A DNA stretch of 64,000 nucleotides from Corallium rubrum. Taxonomy: Eukaryota; Cnidaria; Anthozoa; Scleralcyonacea; Coralliidae. Within the stretch, counting starts at the first letter, position 1, and every line of letters starts with the position of its first letter. The translations under genes were made by a program, and so were the position numbers. The notes beneath the pieces are model-generated. The model did no database searches. It saw only the letters and a program-made list of their open reading frames with translations, and was not told where the DNA came from. The stretch covers positions 19,387,563-19,451,562 of the forward strand of contig OZ035997.1 in the NCBI GenBank assembly GCA_964035015.1, written 5' to 3'. Of the stretch, positions 63,633 through 64,000 are shown piece by piece.

Positions 63633-64000
63633 GTAAGTTCATAATTTTTTTCAGTGTATATTTTACAATTATGCATGGTTCAATTCTTGCTGTGACCACC
63701 CCCGGGCACCCCCTGGGGATTGGCATATTTTTTATTATTAAACTGCATATTTCCTACCCCTGGGCACATGAAAAAAGACAATTCTCCACCCCAGGGACAA
63801 CATTGACAAATAATTGAATGTAGTCAAATCTTCAAGTAGATTTTAATATTTCAACATTTCAAATATTTCAGCATCCAAACCTTAAAATATATAGCCTGCG
63901 TTGCAGGCTCTCGGGGGTTAATATCAAATATAGTGATCAACTTTGAAAGATTGTTCCTCACCAACCATTCACTGACAAATTTGATTGATTTTCCCCTTAA
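63633..64000 (+). other. DAW1 intron 2 (partial)
   Basis: Contains GGGCACCCCCTGGGGATTGG / CCCCTGGGCACATG blocks like those at 680-1240, and a TAGCCTGCGTTGCAGGCT palindrome at 63892-63909 that resembles the ends of the 60-bp hairpin at 35303. No exon seen. Confidence 0.6.

Noticed and set aside
1-64000. tRNA, rRNA or spliceosomal RNA genes
   Set aside because: No cloverleaf with A and B boxes or conserved rRNA/snRNA segment was recognised by eye; a covariance-model scan would be needed to exclude them.

Overview
The window reads as a gene-poor, transposon-rich stretch of an animal nuclear genome. Genes are split by GT-AG introns with AT-rich flanks, there are long (TA)n and (TATG)n microsatellites, and much of the space is palindromic MITE-like repeats, Penelope-like elements and tyrosine-recombinase remnants. 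The gene and repeat style suggests a cnidarian, probably an anthozoan such as a coral or sea anemone. That is inference; another non-bilaterian animal is possible.

Six host genes can be assembled by hand from splice sites and reading phase. (1) A UCHL3-like ubiquitin hydrolase lies on the minus strand: exon 1 at 6431-6475, exon 2 at 113-241, continuing off the left edge. (2) A complete three-exon PAM17 gene (6704-8753, plus), encoding a subunit of the mitochondrial import motor, is head-to-head with UCHL3, with 228 bp between the two ATGs. (3, 4) Two four-exon secreted phospholipase A2 genes (19810-23624 and 48930-52205, both plus) are copies of a segmental duplication about 29 kb apart. (5) A secreted LamG-domain protein (minus, exons 60681-60876 and 54031-54680). 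(6) The first two exons of DAW1/WDR69, a ciliary dynein assembly factor (63313-63632, plus), which continues off the right edge.

The rest is mobile DNA. UCHL3 intron 1 holds a palindromic Penelope-like element with hammerhead ribozymes and an RTE-like retrotransposon. A second Penelope family forms a near-perfect inverted pair at 9.25-11.05 kb. A two-gene PIF/Harbinger transposon with 17-bp terminal repeats fills 25508-29471. Positions 31-45 kb hold tyrosine-recombinase remnants, several MITEs with readable target-site duplications, and another palindromic Penelope copy. A CR1-like retrotransposon is nested within two inverted-repeat elements at 44.8-48.7 kb.

The most unusual pattern is a roughly 225-bp repeat carrying CCCTAA telomere-like blocks and a terminal hairpin. 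It occurs three times (31.6, 34.3 and 57.8 kb), and each copy lies in the loop between the arms of a different long inverted repeat. Other standouts are a 60-bp perfect hairpin flanked by an 8-bp duplication, a tyrosine-recombinase element bounded by 62-bp inverted repeats, and the animal Pam17 gene.
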